A stretch of DNA of 64,000 bases from Competibacter sp963695105. Lineage in GTDB: Bacteria; Pseudomonadota; Gammaproteobacteria; Competibacterales; Competibacteraceae. The translations under genes were made by a program, and so were the position numbers. Positions 43,904-52,366 of this stretch are shown piece after piece; within the stretch, counting starts at the first letter, position 1; every line of letters begins with the position of its first letter. The DNA is taken from assembly GCA_963695105.1 (NCBI GenBank), contig CAVOGC010000001.1:1-64000 (forward strand), given 5' to 3'. A model generated the notes under the pieces. The model saw only the letters and a program-made list of their open reading frames with translations. It ran no database searches and had not been told where the DNA came from.

Positions 43904-45328
43904 GTGAGCGACAATGCTAAGAAGTTGGATCAAACGCCTGGCGGCGATTTGCGGACCACGGTGGTGGCCGGATGGTTTGATCAGGCGATGACACGGCATC
44001 GGCAGGGCGATCTGACCCAGGCGCAGGTATTTTACCAGCGGGTGCTCGATGCCCAGCCCGATCACCCGGAAGCCTTGAATTTTCTGGGAATTCTCATGCA
44101 GCAACGGGGCCAGTCAACCCAGGCGGAACAGTTCATTCGCCGGGCCATCCGCAGCGCGCCCGATTATGCGGCGGCGTACACCAATCTGGGCAACGTACTG
44201 ATCGTCCAGAAACGCTACGAGGACGCCATCGTCGCCTACCGGCAGGCAACCATCCACAGAGCGGACGAGGTGGAAGCCTGTGTGAACATGGGCGCGGTGC
44301 TCAGGGGGTTGGGGCGGTTGCCGGAGGCACTGGAGGCTTACCGCCAAGCCAGCGAGCGGCGCCCCGCAAGCGCTGAAATCCACCACCGCCTCGGTTTGGT
44401 GCTGGCCGAATTGGAACGGTTTGAAGAAGCGATTGCCGCCCAGGAAGCCGCGCTGCGCTGCGACGCTGGCCACGAGGAGGCGATCAAGCAGTTGGGGGGC
44501 TTGCTGCATCGCGTGGGGCGCACCGAGGATGCGCGGATGGTGCTGGGCAACGCCGTGTTCCAATTGGGCGATAGCAAGGCCGCGCTGGATCTGCTGCGGC
44601 ACTGGCTACGGTTGATGCCAGACGACCCGATCGCCCAACATCGGCTGGCGGCCTGGTTCGGGCAGGATCAGGCGCCGGCACGCGCTTCCGACGCCTACGT
44701 GACTTATCTGTTCGATCGGTATGCGGAAGGGTTCGACCAGCATCTGGTGCAGGAATTGAACTATCAGGGACCGATGGTTATCGCGGACCGGGTCGCCGAA
44801 GTGCTGGGCGCGCCCGCCGCCCGCCTGGATGTTCTGGACGCCGGCTGTGGCACCGGTTTGTGCGCGCCGTTGTTGCGCCCCTACGCCCGCCATTTGGTGG
44901 GCGTGGATCTGTCGCCGCGGATGCTGGACAAGGCGCGCGAGCGGGGCGGTTACGACGAACTGGTCGCCGCCGAGCTGACCGCGTTTCTGGCGGCGCGGCC
45001 CCAGACCTACGACCTGATTGTCTCGGCCGATACGCTGGTGTACTTCGGCGCGCTGGAGACGGTTCTCGCCGCCGCCGCCGCCGCCTTGCGCCCCGGTGGC
45101 TGGCTGGCGTTTACGGCGGAAGCCGCAACGGGGGATGCTCCGCCGGGCGGATTTCGCATCAATCACAGTGGCCGTTATAGCCATGCGGCTGAGTATTTGC
45201 GGCACGCCATGGCGGAAGCGGGTCTGGAAATCCGCTTGATGACGACGGCTACGCTGCGGCAGGAATGCGACCAACCCATGATGGGTTATGTGGTGCTGGC
45301 CCACCAGCCCGTCGCCCCGATCGGCTAA
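43904..45328 (+). CDS. TPR-repeat SAM-dependent methyltransferase, copy 2
   Basis: A 474-residue intact paralogue of the preceding gene. TPRs occupy residues 20-250 (ALNFLGILMQQRGQSTQAEQ, YTNLGNVLIVQKRYEDAI), and the methyltransferase domain follows with VLDAGCGTGLCAPLLRPYAR, GVDLSPRMLDKARERGGYDE and YDLIVSADTLVYFGALE. The methyltransferase halves are far more alike than the TPR halves, suggesting tandem duplication followed by divergence of the binding part. GTG at 43904 is chosen because GAGGAGG precedes it; the frame is open far upstream inside copy 1. A strong hairpin follows the gene. Confidence 0.85.
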   Translation: MSDNAKKLDQTPGGDLRTTVVAGWFDQAMTRHRQGDLTQAQVFYQRVLDAQPDHPEALNFLGILMQQRGQSTQAEQFIRRAIRSAPDYAAAYTNLGNVLIVQKRYEDAIVAYRQATIHRADEVEACVNMGAVLRGLGRLPEALEAYRQASERRPASAEIHHRLGLVLAELERFEEAIAAQEAALRCDAGHEEAIKQLGGLLHRVGRTEDARMVLGNAVFQLGDSKAALDLLRHWLRLMPDDPIAQHRLAAWFGQDQAPARASDAYVTYLFDRYAEGFDQHLVQELNYQGPMVIADRVAEVLGAPAARLDVLDAGCGTGLCAPLLRPYARHLVGVDLSPRMLDKARERGGYDELVAAELTAFLAARPQTYDLIVSADTLVYFGALETVLAAAAAALRPGGWLAFTAEAATGDAPPGGFRINHSGRYSHAAEYLRHAMAEAGLEIRLMTTATLRQECDQPMMGYVVLAHQPVAPIG

Positions 45329-45372
45329 CCGCTGGATTCTTGCCGTCGGCAAGGCTATCTTGACAAGCTCTC

Positions 45373-45425
45373 GGCGCGCGCGGCGGCCGGCGATCCGCCG
45401 GCCGCCGCGCGCTGCCCTTTTTCCG
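45373..45425 (+). terminator. Strong intrinsic terminator after the TPR-methyltransferases
   Basis: GCGCGCGGCGGCCGGCG and its complement give a very stable stem of about 17 bp around a short loop at GAT, followed by TGCCCTTTTT. It isolates the acyl carrier protein gene, which begins only about 20 bases later, from upstream transcription, unless it acts as an attenuator. Confidence 0.8.
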
Positions 45426-45445
45426 ATCCCGAGGAGGCGGTCTTG

Positions 45446-45703
45446 ATGGTCGAGTTCGATGACATACGGCAGTTGGTCGGCGAGATATTGCAGTTGGGAG
45501 ACCGGGTCGTGCGGCTCGGCCCGGATACGCCGCTGCTGGGGAGCATCCCGGAGTTCGACTCGATGGCCGTAGTGACCCTGATTCATGCCTTGGAGCAGCA
45601 GTTCGATATTCAGGTCGCCGACGACGAGATTAGCGCCGAGACTTTCGAAACCTTGGGCAAGGTCCATGAATTCGTCCGCGACAAGGTTACGGCGGCAAGT
45701 TGA
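45446..45703 (+). CDS. Acyl carrier protein
   Basis: An 85-residue carrier protein. Ser39 in IPEFDSMAVVTLIHALEQ is the phosphopantetheine attachment site, though the usual LGxDS context is replaced by EFDSM, as in stand-alone carrier proteins of specialised pathways. GAGGAGG precedes ATG 45446. It is not accompanied by fatty-acid synthase genes, so it probably serves a dedicated acyl or aminoacyl pathway. It follows a strong terminator, and its last 17 bases overlap the convergent hydrolase gene. The nearest possible partners are the methyltransferases upstream or the hydrolase. Confidence 0.85.
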   Translation: MVEFDDIRQLVGEILQLGDRVVRLGPDTPLLGSIPEFDSMAVVTLIHALEQQFDIQVADDEISAETFETLGKVHEFVRDKVTAAS

Positions 45704-46697
45704 GCGCCGTCGCGTCCGCCGGGCCGACGCCGGACTCGCCCCACCGCGCTGCTAGAAACTCGGGAATCCTCTGTTCCAGCCAATATTCCGCCCGCCACGG
45801 CCAGCGCCCGGCGACGAAGCCGACATGGCCGCCTTGTGTGCTCAATTCCAGCCGTACCCAGGACGAAAGTTCGCTGGCGTCCGGCACCGCGTCCCGCCGC
45901 ATGAAGGGGTCATCCAATGCGTGCAGGATGAGGGTCGGAACACGGACACGCCGTAGATAAGGGCGGCAACTGGCCCGGGCGTAGTAATCGTGAACGCCGG
46001 CATAACCGTGCAAGGGCGCGGTGATCCGGTCGTCAAAGGCGTAGAAATCCCGCAGCGTCCCCAGTTCGTCCAACGGCACGGGAGCGTCCGGGCGATGCCG
46101 GAATTTGTCGCGGTAGCTTTTTTTCAGCGCGCGCAACAGGTGTGCCTGGTAAAGCCGCGAAAAACCCTGGCGCAGCCGTCGCGCGGTCGTGTCGAGCATG
46201 AATGGAACCGATACCGCGGCCGCCGCGTGTAATGGATTATCGGCTCCGGTTTCTCCCAGCCACTTGAGCAGCGCGTTGCCGCCCAGCGAGTAGCCGATGG
46301 CGGCCAGGGGCGCGGCCGGTTCGCTTTGGCGCAGCCAGGTCGCCACATGGCCGATGTCGGCGGTATCGGCGGCGCAGTAGCTGCGCGCCAGCCGATTGGG
46401 CTGGCCGCCGCGGCCACGAAAGTGCATCACCACCGCCCGCCAGCCGCGCCGGGCGATGGCCACCAACAGGCCGAGCGCGTAATGAGAAGCGCTGGAGCCT
46501 TCCAGTCCGTGCAGGATCAGCACGATGGGTCCCCGCCCGCTTGGGAGCCAGTCCAGATCCAGAAAGTCGCCGTCGGGCAATTCCAGTCGTTCGCGCCGCA
46601 GGGGCAAGCGGGGCCGCCGCCGACACAGCACCGGCCACAACGTTTGAGCATGCGGGCCGGGCAACCACCATGCCGGGTAATAGTCAGCGGGTTGCAT
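45687..46697 (-). CDS. Alpha/beta hydrolase of the YheT/EMB8 family
   Basis: A 336-residue hydrolase. The start YYPAWWLPGPHAQTLWP is the YheT signature. VLILHGLEGSSASHYALG supplies the oxyanion region, Ser137 in IGYSLGGNALLKWLGE is the nucleophile, and LDDPFMR and STQGGHVGFV hold the acid and His. YheT-like enzymes are putative esterases of unknown substrate. It converges on the acyl carrier protein gene with a 17-base overlap. Confidence 0.88.
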   Translation of the reverse strand: MQPADYYPAWWLPGPHAQTLWPVLCRRRPRLPLRRERLELPDGDFLDLDWLPSGRGPIVLILHGLEGSSASHYALGLLVAIARRGWRAVVMHFRGRGGQPNRLARSYCAADTADIGHVATWLRQSEPAAPLAAIGYSLGGNALLKWLGETGADNPLHAAAAVSVPFMLDTTARRLRQGFSRLYQAHLLRALKKSYRDKFRHRPDAPVPLDELGTLRDFYAFDDRITAPLHGYAGVHDYYARASCRPYLRRVRVPTLILHALDDPFMRRDAVPDASELSSWVRLELSTQGGHVGFVAGRWPWRAEYWLEQRIPEFLAARWGESGVGPADATALNLPP

Positions 46698-46812
46698 GGC
46701 GATGACCGGATCGCGGGATGGATAGGGGGATCAGAGCGGATTTGACGCCAGTGGCGGGCGTGGCCGACCGGGTTCCGGGCGAGGGCGGCGGAGTCGGGCG
46801 CGCACGGATTGC

Positions 46813-47265
46813 TCAGAAGCGCATGGAGAGTGACTGGAAGACATCTTCGGTCATGCCTTGCAGCATGGTGAGCGCGTCCCAGTCGTCCCACGACTCCTGA
46901 ATGCGGCCGTTTTCGATGCGGTGGAAGCTCATGCCGGTGACCGACATGGCCTCGCCGCTGGGCGCGATGCCCATGAATTCGCCCCGGTGGGTGCCCGAGG
47001 CGATCCAGCGAGTGGCGACTTTGTTCGCTTCGGCAATTTGATCCTGGATCTCGAAGCGAGTGTCCGGAAAAGAAAAATGGTACATCGCGATCAACTGCTT
47101 GAAGGCTTCCGCGCCGTGCACCGCGTCCGGCAGAGTGGCAATGTGACCGATGTAATCGTGGGCGAGAATTTCATCCACGACCGCCAAATTGCCTTGGCTC
47201 CAAATGACTTCGAAGTTGCGCCGGACCAGCGCCTTGTGGGCTTCTAGCGTGTTGTCGTCTGTCAT
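46813..47265 (-). CDS. SnoaL-like ester cyclase / NTF2-fold protein
   Basis: A 150-residue protein with the SnoaL pattern: LVRRNFEVIWSQGNLAVVDE, DYIGHIATLPDAVHGAEAFK, and WIASGTHRGEFMGIAPSG, ending with FHRIENGRIQESWDDWD. Proteins of this fold bind small hydrophobic ligands; many are stand-alone with no known reaction. The adjacent genes give no clear pathway. Confidence 0.82.
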   Translation of the reverse strand: MTDDNTLEAHKALVRRNFEVIWSQGNLAVVDEILAHDYIGHIATLPDAVHGAEAFKQLIAMYHFSFPDTRFEIQDQIAEANKVATRWIASGTHRGEFMGIAPSGEAMSVTGMSFHRIENGRIQESWDDWDALTMLQGMTEDVFQSLSMRF

Positions 47266-47367
47266 GGGTTGTTTTCCTGCGGTGTGCGGGCCTGCCGCGC
47301 CCTGCTCGAAATGTCCGTTAGTGTAATCCGTTCATGGCTGGCTCGCCACGGGGCCGATAGGTGAGCC

Positions 47368-47376
47368 TGCTATAAT
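47368..47376 (+). promoter_or_regulatory. Extended -10 promoter upstream of the acetyl-CoA hydrolase gene
   Basis: TGCTATAAT is a perfect -10 box with the TGN extension. The -35 position holds no good match, as often with extended -10 promoters. It stands about 140 bases before the ATG at 47517 in a 250-base gap that shows no other gene. Confidence 0.55.
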
Positions 47377-47516
47377 TGCCAAGCATCCACGCAAGGTCAT
47401 CCGGCTCGCGGGCAAGCAGGGAATGCGTTTGGTAAGCACCCAGCATGGGGCTAATACCGCCGCCCGATGGCGTTGCTGGTCCGCGTAATCACCAACCGAC
47501 CGAGAGAGTTCGGATC

Positions 47517-49694
47517 ATGCCAGCAAAGAGCCCGGTTTATTTTGAGGATGTGGAAAGTTGCGTGGAGGAAATCGTCAGCCGGGTCGGCGAGCGGATCGTG
47601 TTGGGCATTCCACTGGGGATCGGCAAACCCAACCCGCTGGTCAACGCGCTCTACCGGCGGGTCAAAGCCGATCCGGCCCTGCATCTCAAGATTGTGACCG
47701 CGATCACCGTCGAAGTGCCGAAAGGGTCCAGCGATCTGGAAAAACGGTTTCTGGAGCCGTTCGTCGCGCGAGTATTCGGCGATTACCCCGATCTGGAATA
47801 CGCGGTCGATCTGCGGCTGGGCCGGTTGCCGCCGAACGTCGAGATCGCCGAGTTCTTCTTCAAGCCGGGCGGGTACCTGAACGTCCCAATGCAGCAGCAG
47901 AACTACATCAGCACCAACTACACCCACGCCGCCCGGGATTTGATGGAGAACGGCATCAACGTGCTGGCGCAACTGGTGGCCACGCGGGACGTGGCGGGCG
48001 AGCCGCGGTTTAGCCTGGGCAGCAACCCCGACGTGACGCTGGACTTGCTGCCGATGGTCGAAGAAGCCCGCCGTCAGGGCCGGCCGGTGGTGACCGTGGC
48101 CGAGGTTAACCGCGAGATGCCGTTCATGTACCACGACGCCATGCTCGAACCGGCCGCTTTCGATCTGGTGATCGACCAACCGCGCTACGACTTCCGGTTG
48201 TTCGGTGCGCCCAACATGCCGGTGGACAACGCCGACTATATGCTGGGCCTGCAAGCCAGTGCCCTGATTCGCGACGGCGGCACCCTGCAGATCGGCATCG
48301 GTTGTCTCGGCGACGCCATCGTCCATTTCTGTCGGTTGCGCCAGCGGCAGAATGCCCGCTACCGCCAACTGCTGGCCGACCTGCAAATCCTGGATCGCCA
48401 TGGCGACCTAATCCAGCGCATCGGCGGCGCCGGACCGTTCGAGCAGGGCCTGTACGGTTCCAGCGAGATGTTCGTCAACGGCTTTCTATTCCTGTACCAG
48501 GACGGCATCCTCAAACGGCGGGTGTACGACAGCATCCCCTTGCAGCGCCTGCTCAACGAAGGAGCCATCACCGAGGCCGTCGACGAGCAAACCTTGCGGG
48601 TGCTGTTGGAGCAGGACGTGATTCCTGCCCGGCTCACCGAGGCGGATGTCGGATTTTTGTGCAAATTCGGCATCTTCAACGACCGGGTTCGGTATGAGGA
48701 CGGGGATCTGACGATCGGTGAAACCGTGCGGGTGCCCGCCGATCTGGACCATGCCGAGAGTTATCGGGCGCTAATCGCTCATGGACTCGGTCGCCAGCTC
48801 GAAGGCGGCATCGTGATGCACGGCGGTTTTTTCATGGGGCCGCAGAGCTTCTATCAGGCCCTGCGCGCCATGCCCGAGGCGGAGAGTCGGCGAATCTGCA
48901 TGACCACGGTGCAACGGGTCAATCATCTTTATGGAAATCAGGAACTGGCGATCCAACAGCGGCGAGACGCCCGTTTCATCAACACCACCATCATGGTCAC
49001 GCTGCTTGGCGCGGCGGTGTCCGACGGGTTGGAAAGCGGCCAGGTGATCAGCGGCGTGGGCGGCCAGTACAATTTCGTGGCCATGGCCCACGATCTGCCG
49101 GGCGCCCGCTCGATCCTGATGCTGCGTGGTACCCGCGAGAGCGGCTCGGGCGTCACCTCCAACATCGTGTGGAACTATGGCCACACCACCATCCCGCGAC
49201 ATCTGCGCGATATCGTCATCACCGAGTATGGAATCGCCGACCTGCGCGGTCGGTCGGACAGGGAGGTGATTTGCGCGCTACTCAATATCGCCGACTCGCG
49301 CTTTCAACCGGATCTGCTGGATAAGGCCAAGCGGGCCGGCAAGATTCCACTGGATTACCAGGTGCCGCCGCAATACCGCCACAACACCCCCGCGCGGATT
49401 CAGGCGCGACTCGTTCCCTATAAGAACATGGGTTTGCTGCCGGATTTTCCGTTGGGAACGGACTTTACCGAAGAGGAAATGATCCTCGGGCGGGTGCTCA
49501 AGGGCTTAAAGGCGCGGCTGGCGACCAGGGGCGATCTGATGAAGACCATCGTCAGGGCGATGACGGCTGGCGCGGTACCCGAGACGGCCAAGCCCTATTT
49601 GGCCCGCCTCGGGCTTGATCGACCGGTCGGTCAGAAAGAGAGGATGATTCAGAAGCTGATCGTTTCGGAATTGATGGCCGGTGGCCACGTCTGA
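47517..49694 (+). CDS. Acetyl-CoA hydrolase/transferase family protein
   Basis: A 725-residue protein of the class I CoA-transferase fold (acetyl-CoA hydrolase/4-hydroxybutyrate CoA-transferase type), longer than the usual 430-550. It includes RIVLGIPLGIGKPNPLVNAL, GGTLQIGIGCLGDAIVHF, and VISGVGGQYNFVAMAHDLPG followed by VTSNIVWNYGHTTIPRHLRD and ITEYGIADLRGRSDREVI. The start at 47517 has an AGAGAG stretch upstream; a longer frame is open but has no matching start region. It would exchange or hydrolyse CoA esters of short acids, relevant to acetate or propionate handling in a storage-polymer organism. The exact substrate is inferred. Confidence 0.85.
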   Translation: MPAKSPVYFEDVESCVEEIVSRVGERIVLGIPLGIGKPNPLVNALYRRVKADPALHLKIVTAITVEVPKGSSDLEKRFLEPFVARVFGDYPDLEYAVDLRLGRLPPNVEIAEFFFKPGGYLNVPMQQQNYISTNYTHAARDLMENGINVLAQLVATRDVAGEPRFSLGSNPDVTLDLLPMVEEARRQGRPVVTVAEVNREMPFMYHDAMLEPAAFDLVIDQPRYDFRLFGAPNMPVDNADYMLGLQASALIRDGGTLQIGIGCLGDAIVHFCRLRQRQNARYRQLLADLQILDRHGDLIQRIGGAGPFEQGLYGSSEMFVNGFLFLYQDGILKRRVYDSIPLQRLLNEGAITEAVDEQTLRVLLEQDVIPARLTEADVGFLCKFGIFNDRVRYEDGDLTIGETVRVPADLDHAESYRALIAHGLGRQLEGGIVMHGGFFMGPQSFYQALRAMPEAESRRICMTTVQRVNHLYGNQELAIQQRRDARFINTTIMVTLLGAAVSDGLESGQVISGVGGQYNFVAMAHDLPGARSILMLRGTRESGSGVTSNIVWNYGHTTIPRHLRDIVITEYGIADLRGRSDREVICALLNIADSRFQPDLLDKAKRAGKIPLDYQVPPQYRHNTPARIQARLVPYKNMGLLPDFPLGTDFTEEEMILGRVLKGLKARLATRGDLMKTIVRAMTAGAVPETAKPYLARLGLDRPVGQKERMIQKLIVSELMAGGHV

Positions 49695-49762
49695 AGCGGT
49701 CTGGGGCGCGCGGCCTGTTCGCCGCCGCGCCCTCCGAAGAATGGAAACGCCCTAACGGCGGT

Positions 49763-52096
49763 TCATTCAGGTTGCGCCAACTCTTCCTCGACCGCGTCCG
49801 GGGCGGGGGAAGCCGGCCGTTTGGCGGTTGGCTCCGCCAGCGGTTCTTCCCCGATCGCCGTATCGGCCAGCAGTTCGCCCAGGGCGGTTGTGGTGAGCAT
49901 GGGTTCCGGCAGTGGTTCCGGGCGGAGCACAAGGCCACCCAGCGGCGGTACGGTAATGGTGATCGAGTAGGGGTGTTCCATCCACGGCCGTTCCTCCGCG
50001 ATCAGATCGACCCCGCCGTTACCGACGCCGCTGCCGGCGTAGTAGTGGGAGTCGGAGTTAAAAGCTTCCGTGTAACGGCCCGCCCGCGGCACGCCGATGC
50101 GGTAGTCTTGGCGCGGGACCGGCGTAAAATTGACCACGACCACCAAAAAGTCGTCGTCCTTCTTGCGCAGGTAGCTCAGGATGGATTGCTCGGCGTCGTG
50201 GCAGTCGATCCAGTCGAAACCTTGCCATTCGAACTCATAGTAATGCAGCACCGGATCGCTGTGATAAAGCCGGTTCAGGTCGGTGACCAACTGTTTTAAA
50301 CCCCGGTGGAAATCGTACTGCAGTAGCCACCAGTCGATGGAGTTGGCGCTGTTCCACTCGTTGCCCTGACCAAACTCGGTACCCATGAACAGCAGTTTTT
50401 TGCCAGGGTGGGTGAACATGTAGAGATAGAGCAGCCGCAGATTGGCGAAGCGCTGCCATTCGTCGCCCGGCATCTTGTTCGGCATCGAGCCCTTGCCATG
50501 CACCACCTCGTCGTGCGAGAACGGCAGCATGAAGTTCTCGGTGAAGCAGTACAGCATGCTGAAGGTCAGCAGGTCGTGATGGTATTTGCGATGGATCGGA
50601 TTCTGCGCCATGTAGCGCAGGGTATCGTTCATCCAGCCCATGTTCCATTTCATGCTGAAGCCCAGCCCGCCCAGATAGGTCGGTCGGGTGACCTGCGGCC
50701 AGGAAGTGGATTCCTCGGCGATGACCATCGCGCCGGGGTGCTCGCTGTGAACCACCGTATTCAGCTCGCGCATGAAATCGATGGCTTCCAGATTCTCGCG
50801 CCCGCCGTATTTGTTGGGAATCCACTCGCCTTCCTTGCGCGAATAATCCAGATACAACATCGAGGCGACCGCGTCCACCCGCAGGCCGTCGAGATGAAAC
50901 TCCTCGATCCAGTACAGGGCGCTGGACAGCAGGAAGTTTTTCACCTCGTAGCGACCGAAGTTGAAGATCAGCGTGCCCCAGTCGAGATGCTCGCCCTTGC
51001 GGGGGTCGGTGTGCTCGTACAGCGCCTCGCCATCGAAGCGGGCCAAGCCGGCAGCGTCCTTGGGGAAGTGCGCCGGCACCCAATCGAGGATCACGCCGAC
51101 ATCATGCTGGTGGCAGTAATCCATGAAATAGCGGAAATCGTCCGGGGTGCCGAAGCGGCTGGTCGGCGCGTAGTAACCGGTGGTTTGGTAACCCCAGGAG
51201 GCATCGTAAGGATGCTCGGTGATCGGCAGCAGCTCGATGTGGCTGAATCCGGTTTCCTTGACGTACTCCACCAACTGGTGCGCCAGTTCCCGATAGTTCA
51301 GGAACTCACCTTCCGGCCCGCGCCGCCACGAGCCGATATGGACCTCGTAGATGGACATCGGCTCATGTAGCCAGTCGGATTTTTTGCGCCGCTCCAGCCA
51401 GTCGGCATCGCGCCAGGCATAGGAATCGGGCTTGGTGACGATGGTGGCGGTGCTGGGACGCAGCTCGAACTGTTGGCCGTAGGGATCGGACTTCAGCATG
51501 ATTGCGCCGCTGTTGCGGTTGCGGACCTCGAACTTGTACAGATCGCCCGGGCTCACGTTGGGGATGAACAGCTCCCATACACCGCTGCCGCCGCGCACCC
51601 GCATGGGGTGGACTCGACCGTCCCAGCGGTTGAAATTGCCGACCACGCTGACCCGTTCGGCGCTGGGCGCCCACACCGCGAACAGCACGCCGGCAACACC
51701 GTCCGCCTCGTGCCGGTGCGCGCCCATGAAGCGGTAGGAATGCCAGTGCTTGCCCTCGCCGAACAGGTAGAGATCGAAATCGGGCAACTGCGGCGGAAAG
51801 CAATAGGGATCGTGGGCGATATGTTCGTGGTGGTCGGCGTCGCGCCAGATCAGCCGGTAGCGCTCCGGAACCTGATCGGGCTTGCCTTGCCACTCGAACA
51901 GATCGGTGTTGGGGATTCGTTCCAGCGGCAGGTTGCCCTCGGCGATATGCACTTCCTGAGCGTAGGGCAAATGGGCGCGCACCACGACTTTCTTGTCTTG
52001 CGGATGGCGGCCCAACACGGAGAAAGGATCGTGATGGCGGGCTTCGATAATGCGTTGCAGTTCGGGTTGAAGTTTCGGGCTCGTCACTTGGTTCAT
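49763..52096 (-). CDS. glgB: 1,4-alpha-glucan branching enzyme GlgB
   Basis: A 777-residue GH13 branching enzyme with two N-terminal carbohydrate-binding domains (HDPFSVLGRHPQDKKVVVRA, GVLFAVWAPSAERVSVVGN). In the catalytic barrel, GLRVDAVASMLYLDYSR holds the nucleophile Asp, VIAEESTSW the acid Glu and SHDEVVHGKGSMPNKM the third acidic residue. It introduces alpha-1,6 branches in glycogen. About 45 extra Pro/Ala/Glu-rich residues extend the C-terminus (LAEPTAKRPASPAPDAVEE). The ATG at 52096 is chosen because the family start MNQVTSPKLQPELQRII follows; the ribosome binding site is weak. No other glg gene is in the window. The 270 bases upstream contain no gene. Confidence 0.95.
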   Translation of the reverse strand: MNQVTSPKLQPELQRIIEARHHDPFSVLGRHPQDKKVVVRAHLPYAQEVHIAEGNLPLERIPNTDLFEWQGKPDQVPERYRLIWRDADHHEHIAHDPYCFPPQLPDFDLYLFGEGKHWHSYRFMGAHRHEADGVAGVLFAVWAPSAERVSVVGNFNRWDGRVHPMRVRGGSGVWELFIPNVSPGDLYKFEVRNRNSGAIMLKSDPYGQQFELRPSTATIVTKPDSYAWRDADWLERRKKSDWLHEPMSIYEVHIGSWRRGPEGEFLNYRELAHQLVEYVKETGFSHIELLPITEHPYDASWGYQTTGYYAPTSRFGTPDDFRYFMDYCHQHDVGVILDWVPAHFPKDAAGLARFDGEALYEHTDPRKGEHLDWGTLIFNFGRYEVKNFLLSSALYWIEEFHLDGLRVDAVASMLYLDYSRKEGEWIPNKYGGRENLEAIDFMRELNTVVHSEHPGAMVIAEESTSWPQVTRPTYLGGLGFSMKWNMGWMNDTLRYMAQNPIHRKYHHDLLTFSMLYCFTENFMLPFSHDEVVHGKGSMPNKMPGDEWQRFANLRLLYLYMFTHPGKKLLFMGTEFGQGNEWNSANSIDWWLLQYDFHRGLKQLVTDLNRLYHSDPVLHYYEFEWQGFDWIDCHDAEQSILSYLRKKDDDFLVVVVNFTPVPRQDYRIGVPRAGRYTEAFNSDSHYYAGSGVGNGGVDLIAEERPWMEHPYSITITVPPLGGLVLRPEPLPEPMLTTTALGELLADTAIGEEPLAEPTAKRPASPAPDAVEEELAQPE

Positions 52097-52366
52097 CCTG
52101 TTGTGTTGACGGTTTTTGGGGCTATGCCCGACGGCGGCTGGCGTTCCAACCGCGAAGCCGGACGGCAACGCGCGAATGAAAATCGCGGCATTGCGCGGAA
52201 TCAGGAAACGGCAAGCGTCTGGAGTCGGGCGTCAAACGCCATGCGCGTTAATGGTCCTAGTATAACGCCTAATTCACCAAGGAATGACTTTCCGTGGAGG
52301 ATGTCGGCGGGTGGCCCGCCTGTGGAGTAGCCGGCCGCGCCCTGGTTTTGCCCGTCGGCGCCCGCC

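Noticed and set aside
52259..52264. A TATACT hexamer on the minus strand as the glgB promoter
   Set aside because: No -35 element at the right spacing and about 160 bases from the start; too weak to list.
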